Assembly (NCBI GenBank): GCA_028707175.1
Contig: JAQTUV010000006.1
Location: forward strand, 78,369-142,368
From: Sideroxydans sp.
GTDB taxonomy: Bacteria > Pseudomonadota > Gammaproteobacteria > Burkholderiales > Gallionellaceae
Direction: 5' to 3'
Length of the DNA stretch: 64,000 bases
This document shows, piece by piece, positions 52,772 to 64,000 of the stretch. The first letter of the stretch is position 1. Every line of letters starts with the position of its first letter. Below the pieces are notes generated by a model that did not search any database, was not told where the DNA came from, and saw only the letters and a list, made by a program, of their open reading frames with translations. The position numbers and the translations under genes are program-made.

Positions 52772-53644
52772 TTATACTGCAAATTCTTTTAGCGGATGCT
52801 GCTGCAAACCTTTCGCGATAAATCCGCGCATATTGGTCGGCAACTGCTGCAATACCGCTTGTGCTTCTTCTTCCTTTTCAAACTCGGCAAACACGCATGC
52901 GCCGGAGCCTGTCATCAGTGAAGGCGCAAACTGCGAAAGCCACGCCAGATGTTCTGCAACTTCGGGAAATAATTTACATGCAACCGCTTGTAAATCGTTA
53001 CCCAGCTTCAAATCACCCTGATTCCGACCTGACTTGAATGCTTGCCCTATCGGAAGGGCGCGCATTGTCATCGAAAACGTATTTCGTGTCAATTCCGGAT
53101 GTGTAAAAATCTTTGCGGTGGGTACATGCACGGGTGGGCACAGCACTAAGTACCACGCTGGAGGTAGGTCATAGCGCTGTAATTGCTCGCCGACTCCTTC
53201 GGCAAATGCATTATCACCAAAGATAAATACAGGCACGTCTGCACCCAGCGTAAGCCCTAATTCCATCAGTCGCTGACGCGGCAAATCAAGCTTCCACAGG
53301 CGATTAAGCGCCAACATGGTGGTAGCCGCATCTGAGCTCCCTCCGCCCAAGCCGCCCCCCATAGGAATGCGTTTTTCTAATTCGATATCCACGCCTAATG
53401 TGCAACCAGTTTCTTGCTGCAATAATTTAGCTGCACGCACGCATAAGTCCTGCGCTTCAGGAACACCTTCGATCTCATTAATGCGATGCACTTCACCATC
53501 TGTGCGCACGCTAAAACGCAAGGTGTCGTTCAGCTCAATAAAGCGAAATAAGGTTTGTAACAGATGGTATCCATCGTCACGTCGCCCGACTACGTGCAAG
53601 AAGAGATTGAGTTTTGCAGGGGCCAAACAGGTTAATGCAGACAT
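52772..53644 (-). CDS. ispE: 4-diphosphocytidyl-2-C-methyl-D-erythritol kinase
   Basis: A 290-residue GHMP kinase of the MEP isoprenoid pathway. The substrate-binding APAKLNLFLHVVGRRDDGYHLL is at residues 9-30 and the ATP-binding PMGGGLGGGSSDAATTML near 94-111, with a late MTGSGACVFA loop. It phosphorylates the 2-hydroxyl of CDP-methylerythritol. It begins 27 bases after lolB and probably shares its transcript. Confidence 0.97.
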   Translation of the reverse strand: MSALTCLAPAKLNLFLHVVGRRDDGYHLLQTLFRFIELNDTLRFSVRTDGEVHRINEIEGVPEAQDLCVRAAKLLQQETGCTLGVDIELEKRIPMGGGLGGGSSDAATTMLALNRLWKLDLPRQRLMELGLTLGADVPVFIFGDNAFAEGVGEQLQRYDLPPAWYLVLCPPVHVPTAKIFTHPELTRNTFSMTMRALPIGQAFKSGRNQGDLKLGNDLQAVACKLFPEVAEHLAWLSQFAPSLMTGSGACVFAEFEKEEEAQAVLQQLPTNMRGFIAKGLQQHPLKEFAV

Positions 53645-53671
53645 TCAAACACCTTCAATCGAGCGCAATGC

Positions 53672-54223
53672 TCATTGTTGTTCCCATGAATCGATAACGA
53701 GTTTCACTTCAACCTCGGCACGGCGCATTTCTAGTTGCAAAGGCAATGCGTTTGCAACATTGGATGTAAAACGCGTGTAGCTAATATCCCAGCCATCTTG
53801 CTTGAGCAGTGTGATGCGTCCTTTTGCGTCTCGCTCAAAACTAAATTCACCTTCAGGTGCGGGAATACCGGTCACCCAATAACGTAAGCCGGACAATGGC
53901 AATTGCCATCCCAACGCTTGTTGCATCAATGATTCGGCGTCTTTCGCCGAAAGACGCCGTCCTCCGGCATCTTCCAATGTTGCGCCATCCGCATTTCGAT
54001 TAATGCGCCCTGCGGTATAACCCAATGGGCCCAACAACAATATTTCATCGCCTTCTCCATGCGCCCAATGTATCCCTCCGCCATCGCGCATCATGCCTTG
54101 CGTAATCAAGACTCGGCCGTTGAAAACGAAAGGCGCATCCGGCTTAACTGGGCGCTCCATTTTGACAGGTGCCGAGGCGCAGCCCGTCAGGGATAACAGT
54201 AGGAGTATCAAAAGTGAACGCAT
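53672..54223 (-). CDS. lolB: outer-membrane lipoprotein receptor LolB
   Basis: A 183-residue lipoprotein with a signal peptide and lipobox LTGCAS (C15), then the LolB fold: FVFNGRVLITQG, DEILLLGPLGYTAGRI, and YWVTGIPAPEGEFS. It receives lipoproteins from LolA and inserts them into the outer membrane. Its position between the TPR lipoprotein and ispE is standard for this group. The stop of the TPR gene is four bases before its start. Confidence 0.93.
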   Translation of the reverse strand: MRSLLILLLLSLTGCASAPVKMERPVKPDAPFVFNGRVLITQGMMRDGGGIHWAHGEGDEILLLGPLGYTAGRINRNADGATLEDAGGRRLSAKDAESLMQQALGWQLPLSGLRYWVTGIPAPEGEFSFERDAKGRITLLKQDGWDISYTRFTSNVANALPLQLEMRRAEVEVKLVIDSWEQQ

Positions 54224-54227
54224 AATT

Positions 54228-55997
54228 TTATGGCTTCAGTCGTTTAAGGGTGGCTTTGAGTGCGTCGCTGCTGGGATGTGCAAGCAAACTATCGTCAATG
54301 AGCTTCTGCGCCTCTTCTTTGTTGCCGCTCATCCACAATGCTTCGCCAAGGTGCGCAGATATTTCTGGATCCGTGTTGATCTTGTATGCCTTACGAAGGA
54401 ACTCGACACTATGCTCGTACTCTCCCAATCGAAAGTATCCCCAGCCCATGCTGTCGATGATTGCCGCATCGTTCGGCGCTATTTTGTAGGCCTTAGACAC
54501 TAAATTCATACCTTCCGAGACACGTATATTACGTTCTAAAAAGCTATAGCCCAATGCGTTGTATGCGTGTGCATTGTTCGGCTCAATTTCAATCAGTTTG
54601 CGCATCAACTTTTCAAACGTATCTAGTTTATTTAGCTTGTCTGCCGTGAGTGCGCTTTGATAAATCAGCTCTGGATTGTTAGGGAATTTAACCAACCCTT
54701 GTGCTAACACCTTAAAGCTTTCTTCATGCTGATTAGCTTCGCGCAAGAACTGCGCTTCAATCATCACTATTTGGATCTGTTGAGATTGCCCCTTCGTCTG
54801 AGTTGATTTAATAAATTTACGCGCTTCTTCTAAATGACCTTGCTTGTTCAAAAGATAGGCAACTCGCAATCTCGCTGTATAGGCATTTTCGCCCCCTTTA
54901 ACCAAGCGATACTCTTGCAATGCGCCAACATCATCTTTCTTTGCTTCGCCTAATTGGCCGAGATAATAGTGCAGCGTATCGTTATCTTGATTCTTGTCGT
55001 TACCAGCTAGCGCTTGACGCAATTCTTGTTCCGCACGATCTAACTCGCCCAACTGCAAAGAGATCATCGCAATTGCAAAAGCAAGTTCGGGACTATCGGG
55101 GCGCTGCTGCAACAATTTGCCAAATTCTTCTCGCGAGGCAGCGTATTGTTTTTGCTCTAACAGCATGCGTGCATAAAACAAGCGGACTTCTTTTCGGTCA
55201 TCATGCGACTCAAGAAATTTTTTAAGTAAATTCGCACCTTGCTGCGGATTTGTTTTTTGCGTCAGTTGAGCTTCCAAAACAACCGCGCCATCCCAATCCG
55301 GCTTTAGCACTACCGCCTGACGAGCTTCACTTAAGGCTAGTTCGTACTTATCCGCCGCTTGTGCAGATTGCGCTACCACCCAGTGCCCTTCTGCGATGTC
55401 CTGATAAGGATGGGTAACCTCAAGTATCCAATCTAGCGCTGCTTGCGGGTTGGCTATTCGCGCCAACTGGCTATGAAAATTCAAGAATGAACGCGCTCTG
55501 TTTTGCGGGTCTGATTCCAGAATCACTGTTGCATGCGGCAAAGCTTCCTGCAGCTTTCCACCACTCAACAAGATGCTAACCAGCATCTGCTTTGCCAAGG
55601 GTGAAGCAGGCTCTAGCTGTTGCCACAGCTGAAAAGCTTCAACGGATTGGTCGAATTCATGAGCTTCGTAGGTGAGCTGTGCAGCGCGTCTTGCTACTCG
55701 AGGATCACGCGTGGTTTTAGCGAGATCAAGATAGGCTTGGGCTGCCAATTCAGGCCGTCCGCGTTGCCATGCAACATCTCCCAGTAAGAACTCAAACAAT
55801 AGTTGATCTGTTAGGGCGACATTAGGCAAATCAAGCTGCGGGGGCTCAATGATTTTTTCGAGGTGTGCCCTACCCACTTCCTCCCCAGCACTCGCCACTT
55901 GTATGGTCTGAATATTTTCAGCTTGTTGCGGCGCGTGTGCGCATGCAGTCAACAAAAAACAAAAAATCGGTAGCAGGCGATAAGGAGTAAATGTCAT
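54228..55997 (-). CDS. TPR-repeat lipoprotein
   Basis: A 589-residue protein with a lipobox LLTAC near residue 19, then about a dozen tetratricopeptide-type helical repeats. Examples are NPELIYQSALTADKLNKLDTFEKLMRKLIEIEPNNAHAYNALGYSFLERN and the last repeats with APNDAAIIDSMGWGYFRLGEYEHSVEFLRKAY. It likely sits in the outer membrane facing the periplasm as a scaffold. It precedes lolB and ispE, an arrangement widely conserved in betaproteobacteria. The start at 55997 is chosen for the signal peptide. Confidence 0.88.
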   Translation of the reverse strand: MTFTPYRLLPIFCFLLTACAHAPQQAENIQTIQVASAGEEVGRAHLEKIIEPPQLDLPNVALTDQLLFEFLLGDVAWQRGRPELAAQAYLDLAKTTRDPRVARRAAQLTYEAHEFDQSVEAFQLWQQLEPASPLAKQMLVSILLSGGKLQEALPHATVILESDPQNRARSFLNFHSQLARIANPQAALDWILEVTHPYQDIAEGHWVVAQSAQAADKYELALSEARQAVVLKPDWDGAVVLEAQLTQKTNPQQGANLLKKFLESHDDRKEVRLFYARMLLEQKQYAASREEFGKLLQQRPDSPELAFAIAMISLQLGELDRAEQELRQALAGNDKNQDNDTLHYYLGQLGEAKKDDVGALQEYRLVKGGENAYTARLRVAYLLNKQGHLEEARKFIKSTQTKGQSQQIQIVMIEAQFLREANQHEESFKVLAQGLVKFPNNPELIYQSALTADKLNKLDTFEKLMRKLIEIEPNNAHAYNALGYSFLERNIRVSEGMNLVSKAYKIAPNDAAIIDSMGWGYFRLGEYEHSVEFLRKAYKINTDPEISAHLGEALWMSGNKEEAQKLIDDSLLAHPSSDALKATLKRLKP

Positions 55998-56073
55998 GGC
56001 TATTCGTATTTTGATTCGAGCCGACATATTAGGTTATATTCGCCGCAATTCAAAACAGCCTACTTCCTACTGC

Positions 56074-56814
56074 ATGCCAGCCATAACCACTCTTTCCGCT
56101 CAACAGCTCACGCACTTTCGTGGCAAGCACTGCGTAGTGTCTGATGTATCGCTGACGCTACACCAGGGCGAGGTGCTTGGGTTGTTGGGGCATAACGGTG
56201 CCGGCAAAAGTACGACGCTGCAAATGTTGGCAGGGGCTTTACCCCCTAGCCAAGGACGAATTTCGGTGTGTGATTTTGATTTATCAACCCACCCCGTTCA
56301 AGGCAAAGCCTGTTTGGGGTTTTTACCGGAACAACCGCCCCTCTACCGAGACATGCGGGTAGATGATTATTTACGCTTTGCAGGACGCTTGCACCGTGTC
56401 TCAGCAGATAAGCTCGATGCTTATCTTGAGACAGCCAAACAGCGTTGTAGCTTGATGGATTGCGGAAAAAAATTAATCGGCACTTTGTCTAAAGGCTACC
56501 AGCAACGTGTAGGGATTGCGCAAGCTATCATCCATCAGCCTGCCGTTATCATTCTTGATGAGCCAACTGTAGGCCTAGATCCTACGCAGATTCGTGACAT
56601 TCGTGACCTCATCCGTGAGCTGGGAAACAGTAGTAGCGTGATTCTTTCAACTCACTTACTCAACGAGGTTGAGAATATCTGTGACCGTGCACTTATTCTT
56701 CAGCAAGGCAAAGTGGTGTTCAACGATACAACGGATGAATTGCGTAGACATAGCGACATCGAATCTAGCTTTATTCGCCTTACCGCCATGCAACCAGAAA
56801 GCGCGCAACGATGA
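56074..56814 (+). CDS. ABC transporter ATPase (GldA-like)
   Basis: A 246-residue ATP-binding protein with Walker A GHNGAGKST, signature LSKGYQQR (in place of LSGGQ), and Walker B VIILDEPTVGLDP. It powers an ABC-2 type exporter together with the next two genes. The start at 56074 is used; an earlier in-frame ATG overlaps the divergent TPR gene. The modified signature is typical of the Gld/Nos-type group. Its stop overlaps the permease start as ATGA. Confidence 0.9.
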   Translation: MPAITTLSAQQLTHFRGKHCVVSDVSLTLHQGEVLGLLGHNGAGKSTTLQMLAGALPPSQGRISVCDFDLSTHPVQGKACLGFLPEQPPLYRDMRVDDYLRFAGRLHRVSADKLDAYLETAKQRCSLMDCGKKLIGTLSKGYQQRVGIAQAIIHQPAVIILDEPTVGLDPTQIRDIRDLIRELGNSSSVILSTHLLNEVENICDRALILQQGKVVFNDTTDELRRHSDIESSFIRLTAMQPESAQR

Positions 56815-57542
56815 TTCGCTTAATCGCAAAAAAAGAACTACATAGTTTGTTCACGGCTCCTTCGACTTGGTGGGCGCTAGCGCTACTGCAGTTCATCTTC
56901 GCTTGGTTTTTCTTGGCACGCTTGGATGATTACTTACAAGTGCAAGCGCAAATGGCTCAAATGGGCAATGCGCCGGGTGCCACCATCTCTATCGCGACGC
57001 CTCTAGCCAGTATGTTGTGCATCGTGTTGATGATGCTCACGCCTTTATTCACGATGCGATTAATTGCGGAAGAACGACGCAATCAGTCTTGGATATTGCT
57101 GATGACAGCGCCTGTTTCAGCCTCTCAAATCGTACTCGGTAAGTTTATTGGTTTGCTTGCTTTGCTCTCCAGCATCATCTTTACCTGCGGGCTCATGATG
57201 CTGCTGATTGCGCTGGGCACACAGGCTGATTTTGGCTTGATTGCCAGCAATTTGATGGGGGTTTGGTTGTTAACCGCCAGTTATGGAGCACTTGGGCTAT
57301 ATGTCTCTTCACTTACGACTTCCCCCATCGTTGCCGCGTTTGTGACGATTGCCATTTCATTTGGCTTGTGGATGCTTGAGATGAGTAGCGGCATGATACG
57401 AGCCCTGTCACCCAACGTTCACTTTCAAAGCTTGAATGTCGGGCTAATCAGCACGACGGATGTGTCCTTCTTTATCCTATTTATTGCCGGCTTCGTATTG
57501 CTGACCATTCGCCGCATCTCTCATGAACAAGGAGTTGCGTGA
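56811..57542 (+). CDS. ABC-2 type permease (GldF-like)
   Basis: A 243-residue membrane protein with about six membrane helices: one near residue 20-37, then 60-80, 100-125, 135-160, 165-190 and 215-235. It matches the single-subunit ABC-2 permeases that pair with Gld-type ATPases. Its start overlaps the ATPase stop and its stop overlaps the start of the next gene (TGATG), so the three are coupled. Confidence 0.88.
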   Translation: MIRLIAKKELHSLFTAPSTWWALALLQFIFAWFFLARLDDYLQVQAQMAQMGNAPGATISIATPLASMLCIVLMMLTPLFTMRLIAEERRNQSWILLMTAPVSASQIVLGKFIGLLALLSSIIFTCGLMMLLIALGTQADFGLIASNLMGVWLLTASYGALGLYVSSLTTSPIVAAFVTIAISFGLWMLEMSSGMIRALSPNVHFQSLNVGLISTTDVSFFILFIAGFVLLTIRRISHEQGVA

Positions 57543-58858
57543 TGCGTACCTTGTTTTTTAAACGTTCACTCTTCCTGCTTTTCCTGATCACGAGTTTCAT
57601 CGGCAGCTATCAACTCGCTAGTCGATTCCCTCTTCAGTGGGATGTCACTCAAAACGCATTGAATAGCCTAGATCAAGGTAGCGTGGATGCGCTGAAACAA
57701 TTGAATGAGCCACTGAAAATTACCGTTTATGTGGCAGAACAAGATGCACAGTTAGGCGATGTTCGTAAATTGGTGACAGATTTCGTTGGTATGTATCAGC
57801 GCTATAAAACCGACATCTCGCTTACTTTTGTGGATCCTGTAAAAGAGCCGGACGCAGTTCGTCAATCAGGCATTCGAGGCAATGGCGAGATGGTGGTGGA
57901 TTATGCGGGGCGACGCGAGCACATCATCACGCTAAACCAACAAACCCTGACCAGCGCACTACTACGTTTGGCGCGAAGTAAAGATCAGTTAATGATGTAC
58001 GTGACGGGACATGGTGAACGTAAGCTAGACGGAGTCGCCAATCATGATTTGGGCGAATTCGGCAAGCGCCTCTCACAGAATGGCTATCGCATCGCCCCCC
58101 TTAATCTCTCTATCGCGCAAGATGTGCCCAGTAATGTTGGCGTGTTGCTCATCACCCATCCGCAGGCCGATTTCTTTCCCGGAGAGACAGATAAAGTGAT
58201 GCGCCACATTGAGCAAGGTGGCAACGTACTTTGGCTGATTGATGCTGAACCCTTGCGTGGCTTGGAGCCTTTAGCTGAGCAATTGGGCATCACTCTTACC
58301 CCAGGCGTAGTTGTAGATCCTGCGGCACACGACGTGAATGCACCAACTGATTGGACTCTGGGTACAGGATATGCGCCACATGCCATCACTCAGAATTTCG
58401 ATCTAATCACTGTCTTCCCTTTTGCGCGCGCACTTGGCACAGAAGATTCATCCAATTGGGAACACCATGTATTGGTAGAAGGGGCGACAAATGGTTGGGT
58501 GAGTGCCTCACACTCCACCAAATTCGACAAACGTAATGACACGCCAGGGCCTGTCAATTTAGCCATTGCACTACAACGTGAAGTTGCAGGCCATGAACAA
58601 CGCATCGTAGTCATTGGCAGCGGTGCTTTCCTGTCCAATGCGTATTCGGGCAACGGCGGAAATCTCGATCTTGGTATCAATATTTTGAACTGGCTCTCGG
58701 GCGAGGAACGTTTAATCACGCTCAGCCCACGCACAACACAGGACGGCACTCTTACGCTAAGTAGAAATATGCTGCTGTTTATGAGTGTAGGACTACTCGT
58801 TGCTTTTCCATTCATCCTGATCGCCATCGGTGGACGACTCTGGTGGCTGAGGCGCTAA
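57542..58858 (+). CDS. GldG-like auxiliary component of ABC transporter
   Basis: A 438-residue protein with one N-terminal membrane helix, a large periplasmic domain and a C-terminal helix (LLFMSVGLLVAFPFILIAIGGRLWWLRR). The soluble part (DVTQNALNSLDQGSVDALKQLNEPLKITVYVAEQD, MMYVTGHGERKL, NVLWLIDAE) fits the DUF4350/GldG family, whose members act with GldA and GldF-type proteins. In gliding bacteria that set drives motility; elsewhere the substrate is unknown. ATG 57542 is preferred to the GTG one codon earlier. It abuts mutM with no gap. Confidence 0.86.
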   Translation: MRTLFFKRSLFLLFLITSFIGSYQLASRFPLQWDVTQNALNSLDQGSVDALKQLNEPLKITVYVAEQDAQLGDVRKLVTDFVGMYQRYKTDISLTFVDPVKEPDAVRQSGIRGNGEMVVDYAGRREHIITLNQQTLTSALLRLARSKDQLMMYVTGHGERKLDGVANHDLGEFGKRLSQNGYRIAPLNLSIAQDVPSNVGVLLITHPQADFFPGETDKVMRHIEQGGNVLWLIDAEPLRGLEPLAEQLGITLTPGVVVDPAAHDVNAPTDWTLGTGYAPHAITQNFDLITVFPFARALGTEDSSNWEHHVLVEGATNGWVSASHSTKFDKRNDTPGPVNLAIALQREVAGHEQRIVVIGSGAFLSNAYSGNGGNLDLGINILNWLSGEERLITLSPRTTQDGTLTLSRNMLLFMSVGLLVAFPFILIAIGGRLWWLRR

Positions 58859-59674
58859 ATGCCTGAATTGCCCGAAGTCGAAACAACGCTACGTGGTATC
58901 GCGCCACATCTGCAGGGACAAACGGTATCCGATGTTGTCATTCGCAATCCTCAATTGCGTTGGCCGATCCCCACCGCTCTGCCGACGCTATTGAAAGGTA
59001 GCGTGATTCGCAGTTTGCACAGACGAGCAAAATATCTATTGATTGATTTCGACCACGGCACACTGATCTTGCATTTAGGTATGAGCGGTAGCCTGCGCAT
59101 CCTGCCGTACCCTACACAACCGGAAAAACATGAGCATTTCGACCTAATACTGGATAGTGGTGAATTAATGCGACTACGCGACCCACGCCGCTTCGGCGCT
59201 GTGTTGTGGCATACAGATGATGAATCCGAACACCCGCTCCTCGCTCATCTCGGCCCTGAGCCTCTCAGTTCGAATTTCGATGCAAACCATTTATATCAAA
59301 TGACTCGTAGCCGGACGATCGCAATCAAATTAGCGATCATGGATAGCAAGTTAGTTGTCGGCGTAGGAAATATTTACGCTAACGAGGCCTTGTTCCGCGC
59401 AGGAATCAAACCACATCTAGCCGCTCACAGAGTCAGCAAAGCGCGTTGTGAAACGCTGGCCTCCACTATCAAAGCTGTATTAACTGAAGCGATTAAACAA
59501 GGCGGGAGTAGTTTGCGCGACTTCATCCACAGTGATGGATCAAGTGGTTATTTCCAGCAAAACTATTTTGTATATGGAAGAAAAGATGAGCAGTGCAAAG
59601 CCTGCGGAACCTCTATAAAGCTCATAAAACAGGGACAGCGTTCCAGCTTTTATTGCCCTCACTGCCAGAAATAA
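58859..59674 (+). CDS. mutM: formamidopyrimidine-DNA glycosylase
   Basis: A 271-residue base-excision repair enzyme that removes 8-oxoguanine and formamidopyrimidines. It has the N-terminal catalytic PELPEVETT with proline 2 and glutamate 3, a lysine in the RRAKYLLI region, and a C-terminal zinc finger with CKAC and CPHC. It starts directly after the GldG-like gene stop, so it is in the same transcript. Confidence 0.97.
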   Translation: MPELPEVETTLRGIAPHLQGQTVSDVVIRNPQLRWPIPTALPTLLKGSVIRSLHRRAKYLLIDFDHGTLILHLGMSGSLRILPYPTQPEKHEHFDLILDSGELMRLRDPRRFGAVLWHTDDESEHPLLAHLGPEPLSSNFDANHLYQMTRSRTIAIKLAIMDSKLVVGVGNIYANEALFRAGIKPHLAAHRVSKARCETLASTIKAVLTEAIKQGGSSLRDFIHSDGSSGYFQQNYFVYGRKDEQCKACGTSIKLIKQGQRSSFYCPHCQK

Positions 59675-59690
59675 TCGGTGCTAGATACTT

Positions 59691-60017
59691 TCAGGGAGAA
59701 GTGCTTACTTTGCCCGCAGATTCAACCACGCTGGAAGTAGCAGGTTTATCCTCAATGACTTGATAAAAAACTTCGCCTTGCTTGACCATCCCCAATTCAC
59801 TTCGAGCACGTTCTTCTAATGCTTCTGTGCCTTGATTCAAATCACGCACTTCAGCTCCCAAGGCCGCATTGCGCTGCCTTGTTTGCTCATTAATCAATTT
59901 TTGCTCATTAAGCTGGCGATTGTTGTCCCACACCTTCAGCCAACTCCCCTTACCCAGCCAGAGCGGATATTGCAAAAGCAGGATAAGGGCGAGCAGGATG
60001 TAGGTTACAACACGCAC
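59691..60017 (-). CDS. ftsB: cell division protein FtsB
   Basis: A 108-residue inner-membrane protein: one N-terminal helix (VVTYILLALILLLQYPLWLG), a periplasmic coiled coil (NNRQLNEQKLINEQTRQRNAALGAEVRDL) and a short conserved EERARSELGMVKQGEVFYQ region. It forms a complex with FtsL and FtsQ at the division septum. It follows eno by three bases, the classic order. Confidence 0.95.
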   Translation of the reverse strand: MRVVTYILLALILLLQYPLWLGKGSWLKVWDNNRQLNEQKLINEQTRQRNAALGAEVRDLNQGTEALEERARSELGMVKQGEVFYQVIEDKPATSSVVESAGKVSTSP

Positions 60018-60020
60018 TAC

Positions 60021-61307
<1,287 letters not shown>

Positions 61308-61321
61308 CTATATTCCTTTTT

Positions 61322-63849
<2,528 letters not shown>

Positions 63850-63867
63850 TCAAAGGGAAGAATCAGA

Positions 63868-63912
63868 AACAAAAAAAAGCAAAAACCCTCAAGTGAATAA
63901 CTTGAGGGTTTA
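63868..63912 (-). terminator. rRNA operon terminator
   Basis: AACCCTCAAG (63884-63893) and CTTGAGGGTT (63901-63910) form a 10-bp stem with a seven-base loop. On the minus strand the stem is followed by a T-rich tract (complement of the A-run at 63871-63885). It lies just after the 5S rRNA 3' end. Confidence 0.88.
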
Positions 63913-63920
63913 GCTTTGTA

Positions 63921-64000
63921 AGGAGTCTGACGATGACCTACTTTCACATGCGAGATGCACACTATCATTGGCGCGAAGTCGTTTCACTGTCCTGTTCGAG
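63921..64000 (-). rRNA. rrf: 5S ribosomal RNA, 3' part
   Basis: The minus strand ends in GAAAGTAGGTCATCGTCAGA and then CTCC, the typical 3' end of betaproteobacterial 5S rRNA. The gene runs off the right edge of the window, so only about 80 bases are present. The rest of the rRNA operon lies to the right. Confidence 0.9.

Overview
The window looks like chromosome of a betaproteobacterium. Housekeeping blocks in typical betaproteobacterial order (lolB-ispE-tRNA-Gln-prs-rplY-pth; pyrG-kdsA-eno-ftsB next to an rRNA operon end; gltX beside tRNA-Ala and tRNA-Glu) support this, and I would guess the Nitrosomonadales/Gallionellaceae side. That placement is an inference from gene content and order, not from a phylogeny.

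Positions 1-21983 read as accessory DNA. From the left there is a two-gene TIR plus SLATT-type membrane protein pair (489-1789), an orphan 284-residue gene, an umuDC error-prone polymerase operon with a GAAC-N4-GTTC palindrome in front, a glyoxalase, a MipA/OmpV porin-like protein, and a complete RND tripartite efflux operon with a divergent TetR regulator and a matched pair of operator-like arms. From about 13.8 to 21.8 kb lies what looks like an integrated plasmid-like element. It has an XRE regulator, a membrane protein and a secreted protein of unknown role, small orphan genes around a 26-bp palindrome, a RepA-type (RPA family) initiator, a coupled string of small genes including an AlpA-type regulator, a TrfA-family initiator followed by iterons and a DnaA box, and a tyrosine recombinase next to the 3' end of tRNA-Glu. 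I could not find the second att copy, so the left boundary is unknown.

Positions 21984-36514 are core-like: tRNAs and gltX, an HD-GYP phosphodiesterase, and a long leftward fatty-acid beta-oxidation operon (fadE, SDR, fadD, thioesterase, HCDH/ECH fusion, thiolase) that appears to run on into a chalcone-isomerase-like gene and an ATP-grasp-like gene. A divergent radical SAM gene follows.

Positions 38125-42332 hold a tight three-gene operon: an Nmad2-like protein, then HamA and HamB of the Hachiman antiphage system. Positions 43129-50149 hold a Cus-type copper/silver efflux operon. Its genes and spacers carry at least three families of palindromic repeats, several lying inside the coding sequences without breaking the frame.

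Positions 50288-64000 are housekeeping: pth, rplY, prs, tRNA-Gln, ispE, lolB, a TPR lipoprotein, a Gld-like ABC transporter locus, mutM, ftsB, eno, kdsA, pyrG, then a transcription terminator and the 3' part of a 5S rRNA gene that runs out of the window. No CRISPR array or intact insertion sequence was seen.
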